A stretch of 64,000 nucleotides of DNA, taken from NCBI RefSeq assembly GCF_050624435.1, contig NC_134540.1, positions 102,577,739-102,641,738 of the forward strand, read 5' to 3'. Shown in pieces: positions 1 to 11,556 of this stretch. Source of the DNA: Tenrec ecaudatus. Its lineage: Eukaryota > Chordata > Mammalia > Afrosoricida > Tenrecidae. The first letter of the stretch is position 1. Each line of letters opens with the position of its first letter. The position numbers and the translations under genes are program-made. The notes under the pieces were generated by a model. That model searched no databases. It was not told the DNA's origin and was given only the letters and a program-made list of their open reading frames with translations.

Positions 1-302
1 TCCCTATTGGTTGGATGGGTTTTTAATTTCAGAAAGCTGTATTAAGTTTCATGAATTTTCCTTCATCTTTGGCATATGGCATATTTTATAGTTACTCTTA
101 AAAATGTAGCTTTTCTAATTGGCAAACTTAGGTGTGTGGCCTGAGCCATCCTAGGTCAAGTTGATAATTGGTAGCAATGAAAACTTTTAAAGGCTAAAAT
201 GCTTTCCCTCCTTGGCTCAGTCACTGTTAATGTCCAATGAGAACCCACAAGGACATCAAAGGAAACACAGTCCCCTTTGCCTTTCTATTTCTTTTAACAT
301 AA

Positions 303-486
303 GAAGCTTTGCTAATACCATGGGTAAGTGCTATTAACCTCAAGGTTGGAGGTTCAAATGCACCAGCCACTACTCGGGAGAAAATTGAGGCTATCTGTTC
401 CTATAAAGATTTCTAGTCTTTAAGACCCTGCAGTGTCACCATGAGTTAGAGTGGACCCAGTAGGAGTGGGTTTGGTATTTGGGTTG
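303..486 (+). mobile_element. AfroSINE, sense, diverged
   Basis: AfroSINEs are tRNA-derived afrotherian retroposons whose 3' tail is shared with the BovB-like RTE LINE. Here TTAACCTCAAGGTTGGAGG.. CACCAGCCACTACTCGGGAG and the tail CACCATGAGTTAGAGTGGAC are recognisable. Direction follows the usual order: tRNA-like head, hinge 'aaggtcagcggttcaaa', body 'gggagaaagatgaggc', tail 'ctatgagtcggaatcgactc'. Confidence 0.75.
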
Positions 487-1019
487 ACTTTCAGGACAGC
501 CTCTGGGTAATTTTACTTTATCCTCAGTCTTCTCTTCCTCCCATGAGATGTCCAATCCTGACTATACTTATCTACCGAAGCCCAGAGAAATAACTCCAAT
601 CACATCTGTTTTCTTTCCGAAAATCTGTTGCTTAAATGTAAACTACTTGGCAGCCCTAACCCCTTCTCCCTCCCGTCTCCGCCTCTCAGGATTCTCAGTT
701 CTTCACAAGAGTATGTTTTCTCCTTATGGAGAATTTGATATAGTTCCATTTTTAAAAATAGAAGCTATTTAAATGGGAAAAGCTTTCCCTTCTGTCATCG
801 TTGAGCCAAGTGTTTTTCTCAAAACATACATTTTGTATTTTCTAGCAGAGGAGCTGGCATCTAAATGGATCTAAGCTTCCCTAAATCTCTGAGTTTTCTG
901 TGGGTTACCGCAAGTAACGACTAGGTTCATATGGTGTCAAAATGAAGCGATAGCAATTAAGGAACTAGCCTGTAGAACTTTGAGAGTTATATAGATTAGA
1001 GACAAACAGAGAGAGATCG

Positions 1020-1123
1020 ATGGTATTCTTGAGTGTAATCAAGTTGGTTCTGACGCTGACGTTGAAACACCGCCGCGTCTTGCGCCATCCTCACGGTTAT
1101 TGTTATGGTTGAGCCCATTGTTG
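1020..1123 (-). mobile_element. RTE (BovB-like) LINE 3' fragment, split by insertion
   Basis: Shows ATCAAGTTGGTTCTGACGC, then TGCGCCATCCTCACGGTTAT and GGTTGAGCCCATTGTTG, the antisense of the afrotherian RTE 3' region. It is cut at 1123 by an L1-like insertion and resumes near 2887. Confidence 0.75.
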
Positions 1124-2813
1124 TTTTTTTTATCATTTTATTAGGGCTCATACAACTCTTATCACAGTCCATACATGCATCAGTTGTGTAAAACACATTT
1201 GTACATTCATTGCCCTCATCATTCTAAAAACATATGCTCTCCACTTAAGCCTCTGGCTTCAGGTTCTCATTGTTACCCCTCCCTCCTCTCTTCCCCCTCC
1301 CTCATGAACCCTTAATAATTTATAAATTATTATTTTGTCAAATCTAGCCCTGTGCGATGTCTCCCTTCACCCACTTTTCTGTTGTCCGTCCCCCAGGGAG
1401 GAGGTCACATGTAGATCCTTGTAATAGGTTCCCCCTTTCCAACCCACGTACCCTCTACCCTCCTAGTATCACCACTCACACCACTGGTCCTGAAGGGATC
1501 ATCCACCCTGGATTCCCTGTGTTTCCAGTTCCTATCTGTACCAGTGTACATCCTCTGGTCTAGCCAGACTTTTAAGGTAGAATTGAGATCATGATATTGC
1601 GGGGTGGGGGATAGAAAGCATTTAGGAACTAGTGGAAAGTTGTATTTTTCATTGTTGCTACATCACACCCTGTCTGGCTCATCTCTTCCTTGAGACCCCT
1701 CTGCAAGCGGATCTCCAGTGGCCTACAAATGGGCGTTGGGTCTCCACTGCACAAACCTCCCCCCTTCATTCACTATGATAAGATTTTTTGTTCTGATGAT
1801 GCCTGATACCTGATCCCTTCAACACCTCATGATTGCACAGGCTGGTGTACTTCTTCCATGTGGGCTTTGTTGCTTCTGAGCTAGATGGCTCTTGTTTACC
1901 TTCAAGCTTTTAAGACCCCAGATGCTATATCTTTTGATAGCTGGGCACCATCAGCTTTCTTCGCCACATTTGCTTATGTACTCATTTGTTTTCAGTGATC
2001 ATATCATGGAGGTGAGCACACAGTGGTGTGATTTTTTTTTGTTCTTTGATACCTGATAACTTATCCCTTTGGCATCTCATGATCACGCAGGCTGGTGTGC
2101 TTCTTCCATGTGGGCTTTGTTGCTTCTGAGTTAGATGGCTGCTTGTTTACCTTCGAGCCTTTAAGACCCCAGATGCTATATCTTTTGATAGCCAGGCACC
2201 ATCAGCTTTCTTCATCACATTTGCTTATTCACCCTCCTTGTCTTCAGCAGTTGTGTCAGGAAGGTGACCATCATAGAATGCCAATTTAGTAGAAGAAAGT
2301 ATTCTTGCCTTGAAGGAGTACTTGAGTGGAGGCCCAATGTCCTTCCGCTACCTTAATACTAAACCTATAAATATATGCACATAGATCTATTTTCCCATCC
2401 TCATATATAAATATATTTGCATATGTACATGTCTTTATCTAGACCTCTGTAAATGCCCTTTGCCTCCAAGTTCTTTCCTCTATTTCCTTTGACTTTCCTT
2501 CTGTCCCACCAGTGTTTCAGCAATTCCTCTTTGTTAAATTGCCCTTGATCATGCTCTACCAGGCCTTTTACATCTTCCTCACCACCAATCTGGATCTCTT
2601 GTTGTTCCCTTGTCCCTGGGTTTGTTAACACCACTTCCTTCCCCACTACCTCCCACTCTCCTATGTCCCTCCAGAAATTTTAGTCCCGTAGTTTTCTCCT
2701 CCACATTGTTCATCCAGCCTATCTTATTTAGACAGACCTCCGGAAATAATAACATGCACAAAAATAAGACAGAGTAAAACCAAGCAATAATATATACAAA
2801 ACAACAACAAAGT
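1124..2813 (-). mobile_element. L1-like LINE 3' fragment, about 1.7 kb
   Basis: On the - strand it ends in a poly(A) tail preceded by CCTAATAAAATGAT (+ strand 1124-1147), so it is a retroposed 3' end. Related copies occur at 22458-22781, 44589-44935 and 48703-49623, sharing the block around CACCCACTTTTCTGTTGTCC and GGGAGGAGGTCACATGTAGA. A 15-bp direct repeat, 14/15 identical (1109-1123 and 2814-2828), is a candidate target-site duplication. The interior holds a roughly 245-bp tandem duplication. No reverse-transcriptase frame is seen, so the L1 assignment rests on tail structure and is inference. Confidence 0.65.
1773..2262. repeat. Tandem duplication of about 245 bp inside the L1-like element
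   Basis: Two units, from about 1773 and from about 2017, share TGTGGGCTTTGTTGCTTCTG, TTTAAGACCCCAGATGCTAT and GCACCATCAGCTTTCTTC in the same order. This is a repeat inside the 3'UTR of the LINE, not a local genomic duplication. Confidence 0.8.
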
Positions 2814-2828
2814 TTGAACCCATTGTTG

Positions 2829-2998
2829 TAGCTTGGGGTCATTCTGCCTTGTGTCGGTGTAAGGTTTTGCTCTTTCGTATTGGTACAGCCATTGTATTGA
2901 TCTAATTTTTCTGGCTCTTGTTTTTTTTCAATACCCCTCTACTTTAGAAATGATGGCATTCTTCACCAGGGACAGGCTTCTCCTGATAACATGACAAA
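2829..2998 (-). mobile_element. RTE LINE 3' fragment, continuation
   Basis: From about 2887: ACAGCCATTGTATTGATCT, then CCCCTCTACTTTAGAAATGA and CTCCTGATAACATGACAAAA, colinear with the antisense RTE body and following on from 1020-1123. The 58 bases 2829-2886 do not fit the RTE and may belong to the insertion. Confidence 0.65.
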
Positions 2999-3000
2999 AG

Positions 3001-3054
3001 TAGATAGATGGATAGATAGATGATAGTTGGATGATGATAAGGATAGATAGATAA

Positions 3055-3099
<45 letters not shown>

Positions 3100-3113
3100 C
3101 AGATAGATAAATT
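3001..3113. repeat. (GATA)n / (TAGA)n microsatellite
   Basis: Tetranucleotide run, imperfect to about 3050 and then nearly pure. It sits at the edge of the RTE fragment. Confidence 0.97.
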
Positions 3114-3283
3114 CAACATCATTTTGAATCCACATGCTACCATCTCCAACATAGCAGTTCTTCCTTTTGGTTTATGGTCATCTGCAGATTTTATTAAACC
3201 TTTCTCACCTTTATCACTCGTGAAAATGCCCTTGAACAGTTGGTGTAATTAGAGAGGCTAAGTGTAGCACAAATCACAAAGTA

Positions 3284-3405
3284 GATTAGCTCCGTGACCT
3301 TGAGCAGATAACCTCCTTTCTTAAAGCACCTGATTACTCACCTGTAAAATGAAGCCACGGGGCTAGAAAATTTCTTAGGAACTTCCCTCCATTAAAGCTT
3401 TGATG
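3284..3405 (+). mobile_element. MIR SINE, sense
   Basis: CCGTGACCTTGAGCAGATAA.. CACCTGTAAAATGAAGCCA matches the core and 3' part of the ancient mammalian-wide MIR ('gtgaccttgggcaagt..tctgtaaaatgggg'). Confidence 0.7.
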
Positions 3406-4435
3406 ATCTAATCAACCTCAGTAAAACAAATGTAATTAAAAGGAAATTATACATATAGTTCAATACATTTTAGAATTTTAATCTGAATTTTAAAATTCTT
3501 TTCTGCTGGGTACTAAAAGAAGGCAATAAATAGTCTGTTATTTGGAGTCTCCAAGGTGTAGAAAAATCAACTCTGATTTTACAAGAAGTATCCTCTTAGG
3601 CTTCTGTAGACATTTGCCTTATAAAAGGGAATCTTTCATTGTCTAATGTTAATGCTAGTTTATTGTTGAAGCATGTGCGTTGTTAGGGTTTTGTTCCCCC
3701 ATCCCCCAACCTTAATACGGTCTCATTAGCTCCTATAATATATCTGCCTTATGAGACCCATTGTAGTTCTAATATGTGGTACACTTTACTGCTGTCAATA
3801 TCTTAAACTTACCAATTAGAGAGAATTCAAATTTAATTACTAGGAAACTTCACTCACATTCTGCTAAGGACAAATGGGAAGTAATTATAGAAACCAAAGC
3901 TTTCCTAATCTTCAGAGAAAAGGGAAAGAACATAAAGAGGAGAGAGAGAGAGACAGCCCCATTCCAAAGGGAATAATCTCTTCTCCAAGTTCTGTCCTAG
4001 TTGCATAGGTTAATGCATCAGGATGCATCTCTATGTGAAGCAATTTCAGAATTATTTTATTTCTACATTAGGAGAGGTCTTTGAATTACTTATATGAAAA
4101 TGTGGTGGCTTAACCTGTTAGTTTGACTTCTAGAATATGCATTCAGAAAATGTTTCTGGCATTTTTCATTTTCTTAGGCCCTTAAAATCTTTTGGCTACA
4201 GCTACAGTTTGCCTGTGCTCTAAGCGGCTTTCCCAATTTCCTTCTCAATAGAGCAATGAGTGCCTCACCGTAGCCCAATGACGGCTTTCCTTTCTTGTGA
4301 ATGTGTATGGATACTGTATGTGAGCATACAAGTGCGTGTGTGTGTTTCTCATTTATTTTATTTTGTTTAACATTTCATAAGAAAATTGCAAATAGCATCT
4401 GTTGCATATCATCGTTTTTTACATTCAAAGGCAAG
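3406..4435. other. Single-copy intron, nothing identified
   Basis: AT-rich unique sequence with a short GA run near 3938-3952 only. Confidence 0.6.
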
Positions 4436-4596
4436 ATAGTATACCTACATATAGTATGCATATAGTATACATGCATGTAGTATGCATATAGTATACATAC
4501 AGTATACTTACATATAGTATACATGCAGTATACCCACATATAGTATACATATAGTATACATGCACATAGTATACATGCATATAGTATACATACATA
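4436..4596. repeat. Minisatellite of ATAGTATACATGC-type units
   Basis: About a dozen imperfect 10-13-bp units built on TAGTATAC with CATGC or CATAC spacers. Each unit contains the palindrome GTATAC. Confidence 0.9.
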
Positions 4597-4636
4597 ACAG
4601 TCTGAGTGTTCATTGTCAAGTTGGTATATTTTAAGC

Positions 4637-4678
4637 CATATATATATATACATATATATATATACATATATATATAAT
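4637..4678. repeat. (TA)n tract with ACATA interruptions
   Basis: Alternating TA blocks separated by C, giving a long self-complementary AT stretch directly after the minisatellite. Confidence 0.95.
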
Positions 4679-4840
4679 TATTCCCATGTGGTGGTTTTTG
4701 GGGCAGGGAGTGGGGGGAGGTTAAAGGCAAATTTGTAAAATTCTTATGCATATACACAAAGAACAAATTAAACCAATTTCAGATACTTTCACCCAAAAAA
4801 TGTTTGTCAGACCATCCTCAATCCAGCGGGGAACCGGGCT

Positions 4841-5345
4841 TTGTTGCTGCTGCTGCTGTCCCATGCCATCAAGTTGGTTCTACCTTCCGGGTTAGAACTC
4901 TGTGCACAACAGAATGAATCACTGTCAGGTTCCCGCTTCTGCCACACACCTGTTCCTATGTTTGAGCCCGTCGTTACAGCCACTGTGACAATGTGTCTCT
5001 TGGTGGGCTTTCCTCTTTCTCCCTCATCATGCGCTTTACAAAGCATGATCCCCTTCGCCTGGGGCTGGTCTCTCCAGATAACATAGCCAAAGCATGGGAG
5101 ACAGTGTTTTGCCATCCCCAACTATAAAGAGCACTTGGGTCATGTTTCTTCCAAATCATGATTTTTCCCTCCCGTTGGCCTGTCTCTGGTACTTTCAGTA
5201 CTCTTTGCCAACACCAAAATTCAAATACATCAAATTTTCCATGTTCTTCATTCAATTTTCATTTGCAGATGAGGTGACTGAAAATACCAAGGCTTGAGTC
5301 AAATGCACCTTCGTCTTCAAAGTGACATCCTTGCTCTTCAACACT
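4841..5345 (-). mobile_element. RTE (BovB-like) LINE 3' region, antisense
   Basis: Continuous match to the afrotherian RTE 3' region read backward: GCCATCAAGTTGGTTCTACC, GAGCCCGTCGTTACAGCCAC, TCTCCAGATAACATAGCCAA, GGTGACTGAAAATACCAAGG and a 3' flank TCTTCAACAC. It is about 500 bp, 5'-truncated, with no open frame. Confidence 0.8.
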
Positions 5346-5737
5346 TAAAACAGTCTTGTGCAGGCTACACATGCTAAATTGAGGCCCAAAAACATCCATG
5401 CCGACAGGTCTGATTGAGTACAAACCCAGGTATTTTGTTTGGTTTAATGTCCCAAACTCTTAATCAACATTTCAGTGGTGCTTCTTTTAATGTGTTCTAA
5501 GTATTCATTTTGGTGGCGGTAGAAGCCATTTCTTTTAGGAAAATTAACATTACACTAATCCCAAGAAGGTGGAAATGATATAAATCCCAAATGTCCCACC
5601 TTTGCAAACTGCTGTGCTACCTTATTACCTCTGACATCAACCACTAGCTTCTCTCCTTAAATCCCAGAGTTCTGCAATTTGTAGCAATGGCCACTCCGAA
5701 TTCAAAAGGTGAAGGAAAATGACTCACATTTTATGGA

Positions 5738-5930
5738 TGCAAAATCAAACTCACTTCCACTGAGTTCAGACTCACAGCATCCCTGCAAGACACAGTAGAG
5801 TTTCTGAGACTGTAAATCTTCCTGGGAGCAGAAAGCCTCATCTTTCTCCCAGTTGGCAGCTGGTAGTTTCAAACTCATGACCTTGTTGATAGCCTGATGT
5901 AATCCACTACAACACCGGAGCTCCTCTTGT
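5738..5930 (-). mobile_element. AfroSINE, antisense
   Basis: Order tail to head: CAGACTCACAGCATCCCTGC, GTTTCTGAGACTGTAAATCT, CAGCTGGTAGTTTCAAACTC, CACTACAACACCGGAGCTCC. Near full length. Confidence 0.85.
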
Positions 5931-6561
5931 GGATGCTGGCAAACACCAAATCCCAAACACAGACTTCTGTCTGGAGGCTTACCTCATCCCCAAGGCGGCG
6001 GAAGCTGATGGAATCCGGGCAGGTGACAGGCTGCATGTCAAGTTGAAGGACAAGAGATTCAGCAGAGAAAGGCAAACCAGATGCAGGGTCCAAGGACTGC
6101 TCTCCACTCCTAGCTTACCTTGCTTGCTGGTAGGGAGATCCCTCCACGCACATTTGAGATGCCTTACCTTCTACCCAGCAAGGTGGTAATCACAATGACT
6201 CCTGTTCACAAGCACTCACAACAGAACCCTATCATGATCCTCCTCTCCCCGCTCCTGCCCAGATTCATTGAGAAAAGGTCATTTGATAGGAGTTGCAGAG
6301 GCAATGGCTAGAGGAGCCATAAGTAATTCACGATACTACAGTGGCATGGACTAGAATTGGTACACCTACGTATATAATCATCATTCACTCCTGGATTTAT
6401 CCTGAATTGTAGCCTACTCATCATGAGCGATCTTCTCTCATATGAAGGGTCAGGAAAAGAACAATAAAAAAGATTAATTAAAGATTAAATAACCAGTGCT
6501 TTATAACATATTAAATTCACCTTTTATCATGTATTTTATTAGCCTTAGTGAATTTGCATCC

Positions 6562-6720
6562 TTATTATTCATTGCCATTGAGTCATTGCTGACTCATAGC
6601 ATCCCCTTGTGGTTTTCTGAGACTGTAACTTTCCGGACTTAGAAGGCCCTGTCCTTAAACTCTCTTTTGGAATTTAGAGGTAGAATGCTTACAGCACTCT
6701 TATTGAAATACACTACCAAC
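6562..6720 (-). mobile_element. AfroSINE, antisense, head decayed
   Basis: CATTGCCATTGAGTCATTGC, ACTCATAGCATCCCCTTGTG and TTCTGAGACTGTAACTTTCC are clear. The part beyond about 6660 is diverged. Confidence 0.7.
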
Positions 6721-6896
6721 TGAAGACCTGCAGATATTTCAGTTTATACATCCACCAGTTTCTCTCTAGCAACAATAGCACATCATTTGATGCTTTCAAA
6801 ATAGAGAAGTTAAGTATGAGTATCCATACTTTGAACAAAACATCCTTTAGATGCATAGATATGGTTATGCATTTATGCACATCTAAGAAAACTCCA

Positions 6897-7105
6897 AGGA
6901 GCCCTCCTGGTGTAGTGGGTTGCTTGTGGGGCTACTAACTGGAAGGTCAGTGGTTAAACCCACCTGTGACTGAGGGAGCGAGATGAGGTGTCCTGCTCTC
7001 TTACAGGTTTGCTGCTCCAGAAACACACAGGACCACTCTACTCTCTCCAGTAGGTTTGCTGTGTGTCAGGATCAAGTCCATGGTAGCAAGGTTGCTTTCA
7101 TTTTG
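6897..7105 (+). mobile_element. AfroSINE, sense
   Basis: Starts GGAGCCCTCCTGGTGTAGTG, hinge ACTGGAAGGTCAGTGGTTAA, tail GTGTGTCAGGATCAAGTCCA. Head and tail are both present. Confidence 0.88.
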
Positions 7106-9149
7106 GAAGCAACCTCTAAAATCCTTTACATTAAGTAACCTAACATTTGTGTATAATATATTGATGGTTTGGCAATACCTTTAAAGTACTCTTACCCTGA
7201 TACATATGTGATTTCAAGACTAGGTCTGTTTATTACTGTTTGTTGTGTATTTCCCCCAGTAAGTCACTTGGAGTCAGCTCTCGGTCACTCTTGGATTACA
7301 GACATCATGCCCAACCTTGCACTGCACTATATCTTTGAGTGCTAGGGATTGCATGGGTCATAAATGCAACACATTTTATCCCTGTTCTCGGAATCTATAA
7401 TTTGGCTTTGTTGTTAAGCACCAGTCTTTCGATCTCCTTAGTACAATAACCCATTTTATCTTCTTTTTATCTGTTGATTTGGAATGTTAGGCTCTTCATT
7501 GCAGTAATAATTACTAAGTAGTCTATACTTTCCTTTCTTGGACTACAGTTATAAAACTTCATCTATGAAAACCATTACATGAACATGTTTGGTCTTACTG
7601 AAGATTTAAGTACACTCATGTCTAAGGGTAAGCACTAAGACTAACACCAGGATTTTAGGCTAATTTTAAAAATTCTAATATTTATATGATCATTTGTTAT
7701 TGTGTTGTTTGGTCATAAGTAAAATTTAGCCTGTCGTGTATTATCCACAGCTTTATTTCATTAAGTATTAATTATAAAACAATAGTTTGTATTCTAGTGA
7801 ATCTATAGCTATGTGCCTTTATATTAAGTTTAGATATCTTACCTGGAGTATGAGCTATTGTTTGGTTTGGGTAATAGTGGGTTTGTTTGAGTTTATAATC
7901 TTTTAAAGGTATATGTTGTCAGGAGATAGAGATACAAATATATAACAAAGTTAAGGAAATTACTAACTCAATAAATTCTGACTATCAACATTAGCCTATA
8001 ACTAAGTGGTTTGAACCAAAGTATGATCATTCATACTTTTTAAACTATTCATAAGTGACTCTGCTAATTTAAGAAAATTCACAGTGCGTAAAATATTGAG
8101 AGACTAGTACTGGTTAAAAAATATTCCTAATACTTCATGTGGCTATGTATCAATTTCTTATGATTGACACAGTATTTGGGAGTGGAATTTTTAAATGAGT
8201 TTTGGTCCTAAAATTGATAAATACATGTATAGTCAAAAATGTCCCTGCTGACATCAAATACTTACATATTTTATCTTTTATGATTTCCTTTTATGACAAT
8301 TTTAAACAGAAGTGCTAAATTAAGTATACAATAAAATATAAAGAAGGACATTAGAAAAATATTATAGGTTGTCAAGAATATATATTAAACTCTTTATCCC
8401 AAAGCAAATCATTTAACATAACATTATTTATTTGGCTAAACCCATAGGAAACTGCAACACCAAGAGAGAAGCTTAATATAAATAATGGACTTTAATTCAA
8501 AATAATAAATCAAAATTGGTTTATCCATTGTGCAAATGTGTATGGTAGCACTCCCAGAAAAAAATAAGGACACTTTCTGTGTAATATTTCTATCAACCCA
8601 AATTTACTCCAAGAAATCAAATCCATTAAAATGTGAAAAGTGTATCAGTTATTTTAAAAAAGATAATTAAATTCTAATTCACAAATTTGTTTTTACAATG
8701 TTTTACAGCAATATAAACTATTTAGAAAAATATATGGTAACAAAATAATTTTTTTTATTCTGGAGAGATTTGCCTCAATGGGGGTAAATTATCATTACCA
8801 TTATTATGGTAATAATAGTTTTATGATAGTGTTTAATATCTCATCCTTTTATTTCTGCTACCCTGCAAGGACCACCCCTGCAGTTTCCACCTCTGGATCT
8901 ACCACTGTCCTTAAGTCAATGAAATGTTGCTGTCTTTCTCACCAGATCTCCTTTCACTGTCCCCTACCCACCCCACACTGTACTCATGTTAGGGGAGAAT
9001 ACTGCAGAAATGGGTAACCGGGATCTAGGGAATGTCAGCATACATTTAGAACACACTCTTGGGTTTTATTCGGATTATCAATTTAGTGCCTGTGGGGACT
9101 CGTTTAACCTTCTTTGGTTCAGCACCTTTACTTCTAGGAAAGCCTGGCT
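7106..9149. other. AT-rich single-copy intron
   Basis: About 2 kb without a recognisable SINE, LINE or microsatellite, an unusually long repeat-free interval for this intron. No coding potential is seen. Confidence 0.6.
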
Positions 9150-9305
9150 GTAAAGCAGTCCTTTTCCACTCTGGCTGCACTTCAGACCTCCTGGGGAGCT
9201 ATAAGAGAACACTTAGGACCCAGTATCATACAAGACCGATTAAATCGGGTTCTCAGGGGGCTGGGCTTCCGGCATCAGTGTCTGAAACAGCTCCACCAGG
9301 AGACT
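9150..9305. mobile_element. MER20-like hAT-Charlie MITE fossil
   Basis: CTCTGGCTGCACTTCAGACC, CCTGGGGAGCTATAAGAGAA and a matching inverted second half (GGCATCAGTGTCTGAAAC, GCTCCACCAGGAGACTTT) follow the layout of the ancient MER20 family. Confidence 0.65.
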
Positions 9306-9809
9306 TTCAGAAGCAGCGAGGGCGGGCAAGCATTGCTCTCTATAAAATAACAAGCAGCTTGCTTATGAATATTAATGATGGGATGTATTAATTCATCATC
9401 ACATAGATGACGAACATCTCTTGAATTTTGTACTGTAGTTTGGGGGAAAGTTTACAGAGGTGTTGCAATCTCTTTAATATAACAGCAATGTCCTTATTTC
9501 TTTGGATGCTCATTTCCATTTGTCTCCCTTGCCTTCGGAACCTTGCTATTGGCTAAGTGTTTCCTTTACTGACTGTCCTGGGGAAGACCAGCTTCCCTGC
9601 GGTGATTATTCCCTTTATAGGTGTGTCTACTGTTTGTCTGAAAGGGGTCACCATCGTGGGACTAGAAATTGTTTTGAAATAAGGGGATAAATAAAGGTCT
9701 TAGATAATTTTGCTATTTAAGCAGAGTTACTTTTTAAATTTTTTCAACACAAAATAAGATGATCAGTACTAGGACAGTGATAGATTGTATATGGTTTTTG
9801 GTAGGTGCT

Positions 9810-10302
9810 TGTGTTAGTTTGGGTTGACGAGAGAAACAAATTCATAGACACTCATGTGTATAAGAAAGAACTTTATATACAAGAGCAATTGAATATTAAG
9901 AAAACATCCCAATCCAGATTCAGCCCGTGTCTGAAATGAGCTCATATGTCCAATACAAATCTATAAACTCTGCTTCAGACTCATACAACATATGCAATGA
10001 TGCCAAATTCAGGAAAATCACAGCCCAGTGGATGAAAGTCTTAAGGAACCAGTGGCAGTGGAAGCATCTCAACACTGGCAGGGGTCTCCATGTGGTCCCT
10101 TCATCTCCACGGCTCTAGCATAGTTCCATGTGTCAGCAAGCAGGCCTTGAAGGGAGTGAGTGTGTGTCCCACTTCCAGTGAGCCATTTATCTCCTTAGTG
10201 CCTCCAAATGAGGTCATCAAGCTGCAACCTGATTCACAGGCTACACTCCACCCTTTCCTTCTTAAGTCTCAAATTGAGACAACAGATTATGTAACTACCA
10301 CA
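9810..10302. mobile_element. Solo LTR, 493 bp, 5-bp target-site duplication
   Basis: Begins TGTGTTAG and ends CTACCACA (TG..CA ends), flanked on both sides by GTGCT (9805-9809 and 10303-10307). A 5-bp duplication is typical of class III (ERVL/MaLR) endogenous retroviruses. A related 481-bp copy is at 36520-37000. No internal retroviral sequence is present. The family name is not recognised. Confidence 0.75.
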
Positions 10303-10365
10303 GTGCTTTCAAACACTTCCCAATCCTGCACCATCCCCACAATTGTTGTTACATTTGACCCCATT

Positions 10366-11198
10366 TGTGGGGGAAAGGCCCAGCCCCTCCCCCCCCACTC
10401 TTCGCAGGTTCGATAGGCGCAATTGTATGGTTGAGATAGAAAAATTATAATAAAGTCATAGAGAGCATGAGAGATGAAAGAAAGATTGAAATAATTGACT
10501 GAGACACATTTCATGGTAGCATGCTCACCACAGCCCCGCTTGGTGGTCCACATGGAGAGAGGGGGAGGGGAAGGAGAACAAAGGGAAAGGGAGCAGGGGA
10601 GCAAGGACTGAAGAGAAAGCCTACCAGAGGCCAAGGGAGGGGAGCTCCAGAGAGAGGTCTTTATTGCTGAACCAGGCCTGTAGACCTTTGGGGGGAGTGC
10701 AAGCCCATTAATTACAGGTAAAGACTTATATTGCAGGAAGGGGTTACACTATAGGTTATACAGGTTTTATATATATAACTATAGGTTATATATATATGAG
10801 AGGGGGACAATCTCGGGATATACATGCAATAGGGAGAGGAGGGGTTGGGGGTATACATATGACAGGATGGGCGGATCCTAGATTCAGGTTGGCAGCCTAA
10901 CTTTGGATGTCACTGAGTTGATTTGATCTGTTCTCTGGATCTCCATAGAAACCATTATCAGTAAGGTGTAAACCCCACCTACAGGAACCAAGCTAATGGT
11001 TGCAAGCCTTGAGAGAGAAGGAGCCCATTGTCCTTAACAGCAGGGAGTGGGTCCTACCTGTGAGGGGACCAGACAATTGTCTGTCAACTGACTGCCTTCA
11101 GGGAGGTAACTTGACAACCATTAGCTGCAAGCAGTGTCCTAAGTCTAATATATTTGGTGGGGGGTGGGGTGTGACTTGGGAGAAATCTGTTTCCCACA
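10366..11198 (-). mobile_element. Solo LTR, 833 bp, 6-bp target-site duplication
   Basis: Ends are the inverted pair TGTGGG...CCCACA, flanked by exact CCCATT repeats (10360-10365 and 11199-11204). A 6-bp duplication suggests a class II (ERVK-like) element. Reading the - strand, a TATA-rich block (about 10765-10795) precedes AATAAA (about 10660-10665), which fits U3-R order on that strand. That orientation is inference. No internal gene remains. Confidence 0.8.
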
Positions 11199-11556
11199 CC
11201 CATTGTTGCAACCATTATGTCAATCTAGCTCCTTGAGGGTCACCTTCTTTTTTTTAAATTTTTCTGTCCTTCTATTTTCTCAAGTAAGATGTCATTTTCC
11301 AATGAATGACTGCTCCAGATAACATGCTGAAAAAATGTGAAACAAAGGTTTGCCAGGCTGGTTTCCAAGGAGTATTCTGGCCATATGTCTTCCAAGACAG
11401 ATTTTCTTTTCCTGGCAGCAATTTCAATATTCCTAATAGTAACTTTTAAGAATAGTATTTTCAATATTCTTTTTCCAACATCATTTTTCAATTGCATTGA
11501 TCATCTGGAAGTCTTCCTTGTATATTGCATGTACAGCTTCATTCAGAAAGATGCTT

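Larger units (their letters stand above)
9790..11550 (-). mobile_element. RTE LINE copy split by two solo LTRs
   Basis: RTE antisense pieces lie at about 9793-9809 (GTAGGTGCT, the extreme 3' end), 10308-10365 (CAATCCTGCACCATCCCCAC, TTGTTACATTTGACCCCATT) and 11199-11550 (CCCATTGTTGCAACCATTAT, ATTCTGGCCATATGTCTTCC, AATTGCATTGATCATCTGG). They are colinear once the two LTRs (9810-10302 and 10366-11198) are set aside. It is non-coding and diverged. Confidence 0.75.

Noticed and set aside
2928..3152. Open frame encoding repeated SIYL
   Set aside because: Translation of the GATA microsatellite.
9059..9391. Frame with NLVPVGTRLTF, superficially like the FGF14 exon 3 motif NLIPVGLRV
   Set aside because: The resemblance stops after a few residues, splice sites do not fit, and the frame runs into a MER20-like fossil. 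Exon 3 is not in the window.
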